A stretch of DNA of 64,000 nt from Dentipellis sp. KUC8613 (GCA_002286715.1 NSJX01000004.1:384253-448252), one strand, 5' to 3'. Numbered from the stretch's first letter, positions 1 through 12,626 are shown. Translations and numbers: made by a program. The notes: a model not told the origin generated them from the sequence alone.

Positions 1-1082
1 TGCCGCCGCCTCCGGCGGCCCCAGCTCTGCAGCCCGCGTTCCAGTCCCCTCCTCAAGTCCGGCCCTCGCCCTCTATGCTGTCCGAGTCGTCCATCAGCGC
101 AAGCGGCTCAGGGCGTTCGACTTCCGCCTCGGTTTTCTCGAACACCAACGCTGGTCGTCCTTCTGGTGCCGAGCCGTGGACCGACCCGTCTTCCGTCGAG
201 TCCGTCGTGGCCCGCCGTGGAGTTAGTGGCTCTCCCGACGACCAGCCGAGCGCGTCGGACGCGAATGTGAAGCCGACGTCCCCTATCAAGAGCAAGGACT
301 TCGCTGTTACGTCGCCGCCCGCACCGAAAGACAAGCCCGACACATCGCCCCCCCTGGACTCATCTCCGCCCCCGCGCGGCACCGGGCACACCCACACCCA
401 TACCCATTCGCACTCGCACTCGAGCCAGAGCTCGCAGGGCCAGAGCCTACTCGCGTTCGACTACACGCTGCCGCGGCGGCTGCACGACGACCGGCACTCG
501 CCGCCGCCGCTGTCGTCGCTCGACGAGCCGATCCACCGCGTGATCGAGGACATGCGCGAGCAGCGCATGAGCCTGTGCCAGAGCCTCCGGCAGTACGTCT
601 TCGTGCACCGCGCGGTGATCGAGGGCGTGCTCATGCTCGTTGACGAGGAGCGCGAGCTCTATGGCGATGTGTGGATGGACGTCGATCCGGATTCGGAGGA
701 GGCGGAGGCGGAGGCGGCCGCGTCGCAGGCGCATTCGCAGTCCCAGTCGCAGACGCGCATGGGGACGACGGTGGGCAAGACGGCTGCGCAGGAGATGAAC
801 ATCGGCTCGACGACCTCGTCGTCAGTGGACGACTCGGAGGCGCCGGCGCCGATTTCGCGCGCACGCAGCGTGCGGAGCGCGGGCGCGCGCCCGTCGATCT
901 CGCCGAACAAGGGCAAACGCGGCGCGAGCCCGACGGAGCTGCCGGGCGAGGACAAGCTGGGCGATCTGCGGCTCGCGAAGCGGCCGAGCTTGAAGCGCAG
1001 GCAGCGGAGCAGCGATGAGGACTCGGCGCGCTTCGAGTCGCCACCGCGGATGGTGGAGGCGAATGTCTCGAAGAGTTTGTAG
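1..1082 (+). CDS. Protein tyrosine phosphatase, C-terminal part (5' truncated by window edge)
   Basis: The reading frame is open from base 3 and ends at a TAG at 1080-1082, so the gene starts upstream. The segment around 520-640 reads PIHRVIEDMREQRMSLCQSL then RQYVFVHRAVIEG, which matches the last helices of fungal non-receptor tyrosine phosphatases of the Pyp type. The catalytic HCxxGxxR loop should lie upstream and is not visible here. The rest is low complexity: Pro/Ser-rich before the helices (with a His/Thr/Ser run near 390-425) and Ser/Arg/acidic after them. This suggests the PTP domain is interrupted by a long disordered insert, as in several basidiomycete homologues. Family known; the target MAP kinase is inference. 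Confidence 0.7.
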   Translation, partial: PPPPAAPALQPAFQSPPQVRPSPSMLSESSISASGSGRSTSASVFSNTNAGRPSGAEPWTDPSSVESVVARRGVSGSPDDQPSASDANVKPTSPIKSKDFAVTSPPAPKDKPDTSPPLDSSPPPRGTGHTHTHTHSHSHSSQSSQGQSLLAFDYTLPRRLHDDRHSPPPLSSLDEPIHRVIEDMREQRMSLCQSLRQYVFVHRAVIEGVLMLVDEERELYGDVWMDVDPDSEEAEAEAAASQAHSQSQSQTRMGTTVGKTAAQEMNIGSTTSSSVDDSEAPAPISRARSVRSAGARPSISPNKGKRGASPTELPGEDKLGDLRLAKRPSLKRRQRSSDEDSARFESPPRMVEANVSKSL

Positions 1083-2155
1083 GATGTGTGCTTTCATTTG
1101 GTGGGTTGGTCTGGTCTTGGTGTCGGGCTTGGACTCATCTGGCTTTTGGGACAGGTTGCGGTCCGTTTTTGGTGTTCGAGGTTGTGTTTCTTATATAGGC
1201 CGGTCCTGGTTCCTGGGGCCGGCACCAGCAGCATCTGTTAAGTTACGTCCGGTATGCTTAGCGTACCGGACACAATATTGTCTGTATCATCTCCCCATCG
1301 CATGCATGCATTGTTAATTCTCTCCCGCACATTTCCTTACTCTCGATCCTCGCATCTGGCATCTTGGCACGGCCACATCCGTAGTAATGCATATACAGTA
1401 TACTCTGCACATCTCACCGTCTACTTTCATCCATCCATCTTCATCCATCCCTCCATCCCTCCAATCACCCATGCATGCATTGTTCGAATCCGCCTGTTGT
1501 GTTGTGCTCGAGTTCCGCCCCGGCTTCCGTCTTATACCTCCTCATCTGCATATGCACACCCTTGCACATTTGGCCTGCGCTCTTGGTTTCTCTGTTGCAT
1601 CGCGTCCGTTTCTCGCCTGCGTCGCGCGGACTGTCTTGGGGTCCGCGTGGAGTGCAGGGCTAACGTACCGCTATTACTACTATAACTGCTAGTTCCATCA
1701 CTGTAGATCTCTCCGTGTTGGTTTGGATTTTGGGTCTGGGTTTTAGGGCGTCGATGCTGTACTAGTGCGGGGCGCTCGGGCATCTTTGTGTATCTAGTTA
1801 ATGCTAGGTTGTTGTTGTCCACGAATGTTTGCGTGATGATGCATAATGTTTGGGGTGGGGGAAATTTGGGTGTATTGGTATGTACATGTGGAGTAGGGAT
1901 GTGTGTGGGAATATCTGTAAGTTGGGATACAGGGTAGAGAGATGGCAGTGGTGCAGTGGTACAGCATTGGTATCGTAATGAGGGGTGTGGTGTGGTGTGG
2001 AATGTAGAGAGTGGTGGGTTGTTACACGGGGAGGGAGGTATCATAAGGTAGGTATCACGAATGTCCCGGGCGAATTATAAATATCCGCATCCATGCCCAT
2101 GGCATATATATGAACAGAAGCACGAGATGGAGAAAATAAATTTGAAGTAGCAGTA
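1083..2155. other. Convergent intergenic region, no gene seen
   Basis: This is the 3' space between the phosphatase (+) and the P450 (-). It holds an imperfect CATC/CATCC-rich stretch near 1425-1465 and two TGCATGCAT words. Short open frames on both strands resemble no known family and look like chance. I see no RNA gene. Confidence 0.5.
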
Positions 2156-4574
2156 CTAATCCGCCTGGATGAGGACGGGCCGGACGATCATGGGGAGGCA
2201 CTCGCCGCGCTTGCGGTCACTCGCGAGGCTGGGCTTCATGACGATGTAGGTCTTGGGAATGATATCCTCCGGCGGGCCTGCGAGGCGGAAGTCGAACGCG
2301 CGGATGAGCGTGTAGAGGAGGACTTTCATTCTGCAGCAAGATATGTCAGGATGAAGCTATGATGGCGAGGGAAGAACGATGACGTACTCGACGAGGGCGA
2401 AGCGGTACCCAATGCAGGCATGCGGGCCGGCGTAGAAAGTGAGAAGGTTGGAGAACACGCTAGGGATCGTACGTGCCCCTTCAGGGACGTCCGTCCAGCG
2501 TTCCGGCCTAAACGATGTCGCTCAGGTCTATTGGTGCTAGAAAAAGGCCACGGATCAATGCTCACTTGAACTCGTGCGCGTCCGCACCCCATATCTCCTT
2601 CGCTTTGTTGAGTCTCCGGATCGGTGTGAGGACCGTATCGTCCTTGTTGATTCTGCAAGTTCGGTGGTTAGATCAGTGTCTTCACACTCGGCTGTAGCAA
2701 GGCTTAAATCAAGCCTACCTGATTTCATGCCGTGTCACGCCACTGCTATCGACGAAGGGGATCTCGAGCGGGATCACGTCGTCTTCGGACGCGACGCGGC
2801 TCGTGGCCGGGGCAGGGGGATACATCCGTAGCACTTCGCGCACGACGGCGTCCAGGTACGGGAGGGCGTTCAGTTCGTCCATGGTTGGCGTGTCTGTGGA
2901 CTGCTCCAGCAGCTCTGCACGCAGCTTGGCCTGGACATCGAGGTTGCAGGCGAGAGCGTAGAGCGCCCAGGCCGTGCCAGCGCTATGACGCAGAGATAAA
3001 TATCTACAGCCGACCCTCATCATATGATGACGCAGTTCCTACCTAGTCGTTTCATGTCCAGCCATCAAGAACGTCGGAATTTCTGAACCCGAAGTTAGCC
3101 GATACGTTTTGGATTCATGTGGTCGGAAAAGGCGTACGAGCCAATACGTCACCGTCCACCATCCGCGCGCTCTCCGGCAGGTCAGAGGCCATATTCGCCT
3201 TGATGAGCAGGCTGAGTAGATCGCGGCCCACGATGTCCTTCTTCCCGACCAATGGTGCCGCTGCGTCGAGCTTTTTCTCTGCGGTCGCCAGCACGGCCGC
3301 TTTTCGCTCGGCAACAAGCTCGCTGCCGATCCGCTGGACAACCCGCATGGCCTTGGCCCGCCTCTTCTGAGCGGCGGTGGGCTGGAACAGTGGTATGATG
3401 AGTCGAAGAATTCGATTACGGAGCCCCAGGAAGACGTACAATGATCCGGAGGACGGGAGCTATGAATTGAAGAAATAGTAGGAAGCTTTCGCTTTCCATG
3501 GAGAAGATCGTTTTCAGAGCTTCTTTGAGCTCGTTCGGGTGGTCCTTGGTGGAGTGCAGCGCATCGAAAGAGTACCCGAATCCTATTCGACGCAGGCAGA
3601 GTCAATATTTCTTGCCGTTCAATGTTGACGGCAAACACTGACCGCCCATTCCAATAATGTCCAGCGTTGTTTTGTCCAGATCGGACAAGACGTCGGTCTC
3701 GAGTTCATCCTCACCCTTGGCAGCAATTTGTTCTCGCCAGTAGTCTCGCAGCTGAAAAATGGTGATCGTCAATTGAGATGAGGGGTCGCATAAGGGACTG
3801 TCCTAAGTACCTCGACCGCCTTTTGGACCATGGTAGACGTCAGCTCGCGTACCTGCGCAGGGCCGAAAGCAGGGTTCTAGAAGCAAGAACATATAAACAT
3901 GATCTACATCGGGGAGAAGAGGGAATATCATTACCATGACTCTCCGCTAATCAATGAATCAATGAAGTCAGCAACACGGAATGATCGATTTTTGTTATTC
4001 CTTACCTGCTGCCTGTGTTGAGCACCTATCGTCATGTAGGTCAGTGCAATTCCAAGACTTGAATGACATGACTGCAATACCTTCCACAACAAGCAAGCCT
4101 ATGCACGAAGATTAGATCAGAAAGACGAAGTGGTCATGCCGCACGTACCATCTCCAGCATCTGCGCCGAGCAGAAAGCGCAGTGACTCATGCTTGCAGTA
4201 CTTTGTTGGGTTTGTCAGTATATAATGTAGAGCCTTCACATCGGTGGTGAACAATATACGGCTCTGTACCCCAAGTCATTCATTTATTCATCCGAAAATC
4301 AACAAAAAGAACATACACCAAATAAAGAGCGGGCATGATAACTTCGGCCATAGTGGTCAACCCAATCATCCATTTGTTGGAAGCCATCGACTTCGGGATT
4401 CAAGTCAAAACTGCCCTGGAGCCATCCACGATAAGGTGGTCCTGGAAGGAAGCGTAGAGGAGACCTATATCCACGCAGACACATTTTAAGGAGACGATAG
4501 AGGAGGTATACCGAGGCCCCCGCGACGGGGCAAAGCCCTGCGGTGATTAGTGTCTTTGGACTGACACTGACCAT
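2156..4574 (-). CDS. Cytochrome P450 monooxygenase (basidiomycete family)
   Basis: A heme-thiolate monooxygenase, probably ER-anchored and oxidising a hydrophobic substrate that cannot be named. The start is ATG at 4574, followed by a hydrophobic anchor ([12 protein letters not shown]) and the proline-rich hinge [10 protein letters not shown]. The I-helix oxygen-binding motif AGHETT lies near 3050. The K-helix ExxR appears as REVLRM near 2830. The heme loop [10 protein letters not shown] with its cysteine is near 2400-2440. The end is [12 protein letters not shown] then TAG at 2156-2158. The C-helix region is spread over three consecutive micro-exons (4081-4098, 4006-4025 and 3935-3946), giving GLLVVEGAQHRQQ then RRVMNPAFG. 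Intron-rich, roughly 13-15 exons. It faces the F-box gene across about 540 bp. CYP family number not assigned. Confidence 0.88.
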
Positions 4575-5117
4575 CTCAAGGACTTTAGTGGTTGAAAGGG
4601 AACACGACGGTGAACGGGTGCTACGCCCACCCCACTTCTTATAGCAGTCGCGGGAGAAAATGCTGCGGAATCTGCCACAGTCACGGTCAAAGGCGGCAAG
4701 GCTCGCCGTGTGGTAGACAGCGCGCGCTGATGCAATGGCCCGGGCAGGGTAAGGCAGCAATGACTCGATGGCGGCTGTCCAAGCCAAGCAGTGACTTCGG
4801 AAGTACACCGTACCTACGTGACACTCTTGCTGGAGCTGTGACAACACGCGTCTGGCGGCGCTATGAACTTGAAGGACGCGTCCCTACTGCCAGCAGGCTC
4901 CGCGCGACCACTATTCGCAAAATAAGCTCAACACATCCATCGCAAAACTCATGTGTTCCAGTCGCGAGCAGGCTCGTGAAGCGGGAAGTGCAGCGACCGA
5001 AGCGACTCCACAAACGAGGTTGGTTCCGAGCATCCGATTCCCTTGAGCAAGTTCTAACGTCCTCAAACACCGATCTGAAGCTCTGGGGATGGTACCGGTG
5101 TCCCAAATGCGTGGTCT
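4575..5117. promoter_or_regulatory. Divergent intergenic region between P450 and F-box genes
   Basis: About 540 bp separate the two start codons and should hold both promoters. I see no clear TATA box or recognised operator, and the open frames here are not family-like. Confidence 0.4.
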
Positions 5118-7118
5118 TTGTTAGCAGAGGCGCGACTTGCAACCATCAGAGCCAATATCTCGACATCGAGCAATACTGAGGACTCCAAGGTGGCTCTACA
5201 GAAGGTCAACGAAGAACTGGCAGCTCTGGACAACGTTGTTGCCTCCATGCGCATCCGCCAAAATGCCCTTTCTCCAGTGATGATCCTTCCGCCGGAAACT
5301 CTTTCTCGCATCTTTATGTGGGTAGCGCGCAGCGAACGGCCCTCAACTGCCATCGACTGGGGTTCTAACCGCAACAGAGATTCGCAGACCAGCGCAAAGC
5401 TGGGATGGATCAAAGTGACTCATGTCTGCCATGCCTGGCGGGATACCGCCCTCAATGATGCAAGCTTATGGACCACCCTCAGTTTTGGGTGTGCACCTCT
5501 GACCCATATAATGCTCAAGCGTTCCAGAGACCAAGGGCTCATCATTTGCGAAGGTCAAGATAACCGGTCCATACCGAAGACGGACATCAAGGAATCCGGT
5601 CTTTATGAACATGCATCTCGCATTCGGGTACTTGACCTCGGCACAAATTCCAAATTAAAGAAGGGCATCCTCGCCGCCCTATCTGAGCCTGCACCACTCT
5701 TGGAGTCCGTCCGCGTTGTTGGCCGCTACGCGCAGCCCTCCACTGGAAAGGATTATGTCGACGAGAAACATATACCTCTCCTGGGTTCTCATACCTTCGG
5801 CGGGCAGACACCCCGCTTGCGTCGATTGGTACTAGATCACGCTCGCATTTCTTGGGATTCACCCATTCTCCTTTCAGGGCTTACACACCTCGAAGTCCGG
5901 CTACCGGCCAATTGCATGGTCAAGACCCATGAGCGCTCCATGATATCGATGTCTGGCCCACCACCAAAGCGATGGTTGCCGACCCACGTGCAACTGATGT
6001 CCGTCCTGAATGCCTCTCCTGCTCTTGCTACTCTCATCTTGGAAAGGAGTGTACCTGAAGACGATCCGGAGTTGAAGGTCTGGATTCAGCGTTCATCCAA
6101 CGCACAGGCTGCACCTGCACCACCTCCACTTGCACTACATCATCTGCGCATGGTTGAGCTGGACGGTTCGTTCAACGCCTGCGCCCACCTCCTGTCTTGC
6201 CTCATCATCCCTCCGGACGCATCACTTCTCGTGACCGCCGAGGCCGGCACCATCAGCGGCATTGAACGAATCGACAAGGATGTCCTTGCGAAGGAGATGT
6301 TTGCCGCCAGCGATCGTTCGCTCAGACGCATGAGCTCCCTACGTGTCAAACAAATGCGCGAATCCGAATGTGTGGCGATAGAAGGCTGGCCAGCACCCCT
6401 CGGTCTTCCCGTGTATCCGTCTATCTACCACACTAGCAAGCCCCCGCAGCCCACGGTCAAATTGCACCTCAACATGAGGGACGGCGGTTACCTCACGCTA
6501 TGGAATAAGCAGGATATCGCGTCCGCCGTTCTCTCCACTTTCGAACCCAGCAGCGTCGAGGAAATCGAAGTGATCACGGACGATAGGTATCTGCCCGTAT
6601 CGACCTGGTGGACGTACTTCGCCGAGATGCGGAACGTCCGAATTGTCCAGGCGTCGGACGAATGTGCGAAGGGATTAACTTCTGCACTGACCCTCATCCC
6701 GCAGAAGCCAGGGCCTACTGGTACTAGCCCCACCCCCGCTAGGCCCGAGCCCGAAATGGTCACCGTACCCGATGGTACTGCACCCGAGACCCCATTATTC
6801 CCCGCGCTCAAGGAACTGGCATTCAGCAACGTCGATTTCCAGAAAGGCATCAGCATCAGCGTGAAGAATACCGCCTTCTACGACCATTTCCTGAAGTCCC
6901 TTCTCCTGCGCAAGACGTGGAAAATCCCGCTCAACAAGCTGCACCTCCGGGATTGCACGATTCACGAAAAATGGGTGAATGAGCTCAAGAAGGCAGTCCC
7001 TGAGGTGGTGTGGGATGGGATTGAGCTGCGGTGGGAAGATGACCCTGAGAAGAGTGAAGATGAGGACGAGTATGACGATGAAGATAGTTATGGGTACTAC
7101 GGCTACGGTTCACCGTAA
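5118..7118 (+). CDS. F-box domain protein, intronless, 666 aa
   Basis: A single uninterrupted frame. Residues about 10-45 form a short coiled segment (KVNEELAALDNVVASMRIRQ). An F-box follows at about residues 54-115 with the basidiomycete pattern ILPPETLSRIF, then LGWIKVTHVCHAWRD and ASLWTTL. The remaining 500 residues look like degenerate leucine-rich beta/alpha repeats typical of the very expanded Agaricomycete F-box family. The tail is strongly acidic (KSEDEDEYDDEDSYG). The role is presumably substrate recruitment to an SCF (Skp1-cullin) ubiquitin ligase; the substrate is unknown. A later ATG could be the true start, because the first 20 residues are not conserved-looking. Confidence 0.8.
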   Translation: MLAEARLATIRANISTSSNTEDSKVALQKVNEELAALDNVVASMRIRQNALSPVMILPPETLSRIFMWVARSERPSTAIDWGSNRNRDSQTSAKLGWIKVTHVCHAWRDTALNDASLWTTLSFGCAPLTHIMLKRSRDQGLIICEGQDNRSIPKTDIKESGLYEHASRIRVLDLGTNSKLKKGILAALSEPAPLLESVRVVGRYAQPSTGKDYVDEKHIPLLGSHTFGGQTPRLRRLVLDHARISWDSPILLSGLTHLEVRLPANCMVKTHERSMISMSGPPPKRWLPTHVQLMSVLNASPALATLILERSVPEDDPELKVWIQRSSNAQAAPAPPPLALHHLRMVELDGSFNACAHLLSCLIIPPDASLLVTAEAGTISGIERIDKDVLAKEMFAASDRSLRRMSSLRVKQMRESECVAIEGWPAPLGLPVYPSIYHTSKPPQPTVKLHLNMRDGGYLTLWNKQDIASAVLSTFEPSSVEEIEVITDDRYLPVSTWWTYFAEMRNVRIVQASDECAKGLTSALTLIPQKPGPTGTSPTPARPEPEMVTVPDGTAPETPLFPALKELAFSNVDFQKGISISVKNTAFYDHFLKSLLLRKTWKIPLNKLHLRDCTIHEKWVNELKKAVPEVVWDGIELRWEDDPEKSEDEDEYDDEDSYGYYGYGSP

Positions 7119-7584
7119 TAGTCATATATGCAGCTTGATCTAATGTCGTCCCGACCCGTTGACAACAGATGATCCACTCATTCCATGTCCTTACACTAAC
7201 ATCATATCCACCTAGTACTAACATCCACACTCAGAGCAACTTAGTTTTACCCACGTCTCTGTAAATCCTCCATATACCTTCTGTACGCATACCTCGATTT
7301 TAATCACACCTCAGCCAGAGCAACTCCAGAGCCATGACAGCGAATGCAAACCAGACCAAAAAAGAAAGATTCTATACAACATTAACAATACACAATCAAG
7401 CTGTACTTGAACACACGTAGCATAAGATGGAGGACAGCAAACCAATAATAAGAGCGACAGCGACGGAAGTGAACGACGACGAGCGGCACAGACATAGGGT
7501 AAACGACGACAGGAGACCAGACAGGCGAAGAACAGAAGAAACAAGGCAAGTCCCAGTAAGATAGAAACACGTTGCCTACACCTG
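7119..7584. other. Convergent 3' region, no gene seen
   Basis: Tail-to-tail space between the F-box gene (+) and SNF2 (-). AT-richer than its flanks, consistent with 3' UTR sequence. No gene or repeat seen. Confidence 0.5.
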
Positions 7585-10500
7585 CTAGTCTCCCTCGCTC
7601 TGCGACAAATACTCATCGTCGCTGACGATCTGCTTCCGCCCGTTCTTCTTGCTGACCGGCCGCTCGTCCTCGTCCATCGGCGTGAGCGCCTCGTCCATCC
7701 CGCCCGCGACGTTGCTCGACGACGACGGCGTGGGCGCCGACTCCGCGCCGGGGAGCCCCGAGCCGGTGATAACACGAGCATACACCGAGTCGAACACCTT
7801 CTCCATCTCCACGGCATCGAGATACACCCAGGAGCCCTCCTGGTTGTACGTCCGCGCGTTATTAAACATCAGCCTCACGTCATCGCGGAACTGCGTCACG
7901 GTCTTGTACATGTGCGCACTGATGCGCTTGCGCAGCTGTGACAAGGCAATCGGCGTGGCGATTACGCGATAGTAATCTGGGTAGTCCTGAGAGCACATGA
8001 GGCGTCAGCTAAAATACCAAGTCTCTCGCCGAGGCAGCAGCGCGAAAAGTTACTCACCCTCTTGTCCGGTAGATCCCTGAAGAGCTCGCAGCGCTTCCGG
8101 CCCGTTTCGTCGGTACACGCCAGAAGGGCCTTGTAACACTCATTGAACGCCTTCTTCATCTTCTCCTTGACTGCCGACGATATCTCGGGCACTTTCGTTT
8201 TCCGGCGTTTCTGAGCAATCGTCAGCACACTGCAGCCAACACCTCAAGCAACAGAAACGCACTGCATCACCACGGTCGTCGTCATCATCGTCTTGGATCG
8301 ATGGCGTCACAGACATGGACTTCATGCCCCGCCTGCACTTGCCGTTGACGGGCTCGAACTCGGGCTCGGTCATCTTGGCTTTCCCTTTCCGACTGCGACC
8401 ACGGCCGCTCTCGGAGACAGGTGTACCAGTGCCAGATTCGTCCCTAGCCAGCTTGCTTGTGGTGCGTCGGTCCTTCCTCTCCCTGTTGCGCTCTGCAAGC
8501 TCCTGCAAGTCTTCGCCATCCTCCAACGCCTACAAAACATAGGTCAGCATACGAAAGCCAAAACGGCGTCACTGCATTACTCACCATCGCCCACTGGTCA
8601 TCGCTGAGCCCGTCGTTGTAATTGACGACGGTGCGCCGACGGTGACCACGACCCTCCATCTCATCGATGTCGTCCTTGACGTCGAAGTACTCATCGACCC
8701 TGTAGCACTCGGGGAGCTCCTCAAGCTGGATGAGGTTCGGGGGCGGCTTTCCACGGTTCCCGGCAGCCTTCCAGGACGCAGCCATGTCGCGCTCGCGCTG
8801 CAGGTCCATGTTCGTGAAGACCTGTCTCTCGTCCTCCGAGCGGGCTATGATCTCGTTGATCTCTTCGTCGTTCATGTCGCCCGCCTCCTCGTTCTCCTCT
8901 TCCTGATCGGCTTCAAGAATCGAGCGCTACGAAGGGACAAGTCAATATCAAAGAAAAGGATCAAGGTCGGCGGCTACGTACCAAGAACTCTTCCTGCTCC
9001 TCTTGGGTCGACTTGTTATCGAAACGACCGGCCTGGATGACCTTGTCGTCGATGTCGAGCTTGTACCGCGCACGGGCGTACATCGCCTCCTCCACGCTCT
9101 TCTCGGTGATGAAACGCAGAATGCGAACGCTCTTCGTCTGGCCGATACGATGCGCGCGATCCTGCGCTTGCAAATCAGCGTGAGGATTCCTATTTACCAT
9201 GTCAGTCATCAAGAAGCAATGGACGAAGCAGTAGGCAAACTTACCAGTCGGAGTCGAAGATGATGACGGTATCGGCGGTCTGCAAGTTGAGACCCAGACC
9301 ACCAGCTCTCGTGGACAGAATGAACACCTTAATCTCCGAGTCCTTGGCGTTGAACAGCTGCACGTGGCCGGCACGCTCTTCGGTCTTAGTACCACCGTCG
9401 AGACGAAGATACTTCCAACCCATCATCTTGAGGAAGTCCTCCATGATGTCCATGACCTTGGTCATCTGGAAGAAGATGAGGACCTGCGAATGCACAGGAT
9501 CGTCAGTATCATCATGAGCAAACAACCGTCGTTAAACGCACTCTGTGGCCGGTGGCGAAGAACTTGGGCAGGATACGCGATAGCAGCTCGATCTTCCCGG
9601 AGGTACGGATGAGCTTGTCGTCGATCAAGCCCGAAGGATTGATCTTGTCCTCAACGCTTTCGAACAAGAACGGGTGCTGGCAGATCTTACGCAACTGCAT
9701 CAGCTCGTTGCTCAGACCCTTCACACCACCACCTTGCTTCCTACAATCGCATGTATATTAGCAGGCGTCACGGCGAGCGACGAGAGATAACGTACCCCTT
9801 CGCATCCTTCCCATCCGCGATCATCTTGTACTTCTTCATCTGCTTGTACAGCTGCGCCTGCAACGCGCTCATCCTGATCTTGACGACCTTCTCAACCTTA
9901 TCGGGCAGCTCGGACTCGACGTCCTTCTTCAAGCGACGGAGGAGGAAGGGGCGCAACACCTTGTGCAGGCGACGGATGATGAGCAGCGCCTCTTCTTCGT
10001 TCAGCTCGATTTTGTCGCCGGTGCCCGAGTTGGCGAAGGGCGTGTTGAACCACTCGTCGAACGACTTGACGGAGTTGAAGACCTTGGGCAGGACGAAGTT
10101 GAGCAGCGCCCACAGCTCGGGGAGGTTGTTCTGCAGAGGGGTACCGGTGAGGATGAGGCGGTAGCGGGAGTGGTAATATTGCGTCAAGGTCTGCACGAGC
10201 TTGGATTGGGTGTTTTTCATACGATGACCCTCATCTGGAAGACAAGTCAGCGACTACAGATTGCGCACGTATAACAATGCATACCGATGATCATATGCAC
10301 CCATTTAATTTTGCACAAGTGCGGGCGGTCCTTGATGATGTACTCGTACGTCGTCAACAGGACTTGGAACTGGCCCATCCTCAGTTCGCCTTGCAGCGCA
10401 CGACGTTGGGCTGGGTTACCCTTGTACGAGATCATCTTGACGGCGGGCGCCCACTTTGCAAACTCGCCAGACCAGTTCGTCATCGTGGACAGCGGGACGA

Positions 10501-12626
10501 TAACAAGGTAAGGACCGCGCTGGCGCTTGACCTCGATCAAGAACGTAATAAGGGAGATTGTTTGGATGGTCTTCCCAAGACCCTGAAGACGACGAAGTCA
10601 GCTACGTTTCATTTCCGAGTGATCTAGCAACGCACCATCTCGTCTGCCAAGATACCGTTCAAATGGTTATTGTACAAACTGACCATCCATTGGAGACCCT
10701 TGATCTGGTAATCCTTCAGGGTCCCACCGACGAGCAAGCTCGGCTGCTTGACGATCTTCTCCCGGATCCTGTGCGCGACCGCGTAGTAATCGATCTTACC
10801 CTTGTCCTCTTGAGACTCGTCGTACAATTTCTGGGCCCCGAACGTCTCTTCGCTGGTCATCTCTTGATCCAAGGGCTGGGCCCCGTACTCACTCTGGCTC
10901 TGCTGAGCCATGACGGCCTGAGCAAGAGAGTCGAGGTACGAGTCGGTCTGCTTGAGGAGGTGAGTGATACGTGTGTCTTTGGCGGTGTCGATGAGCTTCA
11001 TATACGCCTCTTCATCGTCGGCCTTGAGCGCCTTCAAACGCTCCTTGGAGATCCTCTCGATTCTCTTCTGCTCCTCGCGCTCCGCGTGGACGTGGAAGTT
11101 GAGTACGGCCTTGCCCAGACGCAACACCCGATCGGACGCAGCACGGTTGACCTGCAAGACCTCCTTGCCGTGCGCGCAGATGACATTGAGCTGCTCGACG
11201 TGCTTCTGTTTGGCGCGGCGCTCGCGGTCGACGCGCTGCTTGCGCTCGGCCTGCTCGGTCATGTGCGCATCGCGCAACTGTGGCTTGCGCGTGCGGCGGA
11301 AGTCGGTGCGATTGAGCGGGAGGAGCGAGCCGTGTGTGAGACGCTCTGCGACGAGCGCACGCAGCTGGCGCTGCTTGTCGATGACGCGGAGCGACTTCAA
11401 TTCGATCATGGCACGCAGCTTTCCATGCGCGGTCGTTGGCGGGTGGACGTAGGCCAGGTTGAGAGCCTTGTGCTCCGATGCAGCGGAAGCGGTCCCATCG
11501 TTCTCCTTGCCCTTGCCTTTATCTTCGGCGGTAGGCTCGGTCTTGAACGCATCTTCGGGGAGGATGGGGTCAAGCCCTCCATCGCCGATGGTCGCGGCCA
11601 TGGCCTCCAGCTCGTCAATGCGTTGCTGAATGCGAGCCTCGACAAAGCGGTTGCGCTCGGCCAGGACTTGATGCGGGTCAAGGCCAGCGGGCATTATTGA
11701 AGGGATGAGCATTCGCTGCAGGCGGCTCGCGTAGGCGGTTGGCGTCATGTCGGCAGTGTGCTTGAGGTATGTGAAGGGGTGGACGTAGGAGGTGTAAGGG
11801 TATGAGCCTGATCCCACATCCTCATCCATGGCGGAGCCCTTGGGAATTTCCTCACCCGAAGGCGTGCCTTCGGTTTTAAAGGTCATATCGTCTGGTGCAG
11901 GAATGACTGCAGAGGACGCTGCGCTTGGAAACGGCAGAGGCGGCACGTCTCCGGGGCCTTTCTGAACCTTCACAGCACTGTCAACTATCCTCCCGTTCAT
12001 ATCCTGGGCAGCGATAATTCTGTCGGCATCAGGAATGGGGTGGTTGGGCGCGCGAATAGCCTGCGAGAGACCTTCTGACACTGGGAGACCCCGCGAGAGC
12101 AGTTTGAACGCTTGTATTTGTGCGCGAAGGACGCTGATTTGGTCTGGCGTGAAAGATACGGGAGTGGTGGGGGGATTGGGGACGGGTTGAGAAGGAATGG
12201 GGCCCGAAGTGAGCGAATGTGATGTTGATGCAGGAGTGCCATTCATCATCGGTTCTGGGGCGTGCCCGTTGAGCATATTTGGCGCCTCTGAAGGCATGTG
12301 AGAAGCAGGAGGTCGCATCCCGCCTACGTGAGCGTCAGAGTGTTAGGCCAACATGGACAGTCTTCAACGTACCATATTGTTGTATCTGAAAGTTATGCAA
12401 GACTTTGAGGAGTTTATCAAGTTCGGGTGATGTCTCCGGGGTGTGGCCCTGCGACCTCAGAACGTGTATACGCTGGTGCAAACGGATGAGATTGACTTGA
12501 GAACAGCGAAAAGAGACATCATACCTGAGCGATATTGTGCAAGCGTTCTTTAGTCGGGATGGGCCCGGGCTGACGCAACTGATGTTGCTGTTGTTGTGAA
12601 AGAGAAGAAAGCTGAGGAGCGGCCAT
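7585..12626 (-). CDS. SNF2: SNF2/STH1 chromatin-remodelling ATPase (SWI/SNF or RSC catalytic subunit)
   Basis: ATP-dependent DNA translocase of a SWI/SNF-class complex in the nucleus. In order: a Gln-rich N-terminus from ATG 12626; a QLQ motif ([20 protein letters not shown], near 12110); the HSA helix and post-HSA region (11430-10960); the ATPase core with ILADEM joined across an intron to GLGKT (10620-10580), Walker B DEGHRMKN (10220) and the LTGTPLQNN motif; helicase C with [24 protein letters not shown] and the arginine-finger block [11 protein letters not shown] (9160); a SnAC region (9010-8590); an acidic/basic linker with AT-hook-like GRGRSRKGK; and a C-terminal bromodomain ([14 protein letters not shown] to about 7800). 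All diagnostic domains are present. Whether it serves SWI/SNF, RSC or both cannot be told from one gene. Head-to-head with Ku80. Confidence 0.95.

Noticed and set aside
1465..1500. GTTCGAATCC word resembling a tRNA T-loop
   Set aside because: No matching acceptor, D or anticodon stems around it.
10558..11700. 380-codon plus-strand frame opposite SNF2
   Set aside because: It is the antisense shadow of the HSA region. Composition is Leu/Arg/Asp repeats mirroring the minus-strand codons, and no domain is seen.
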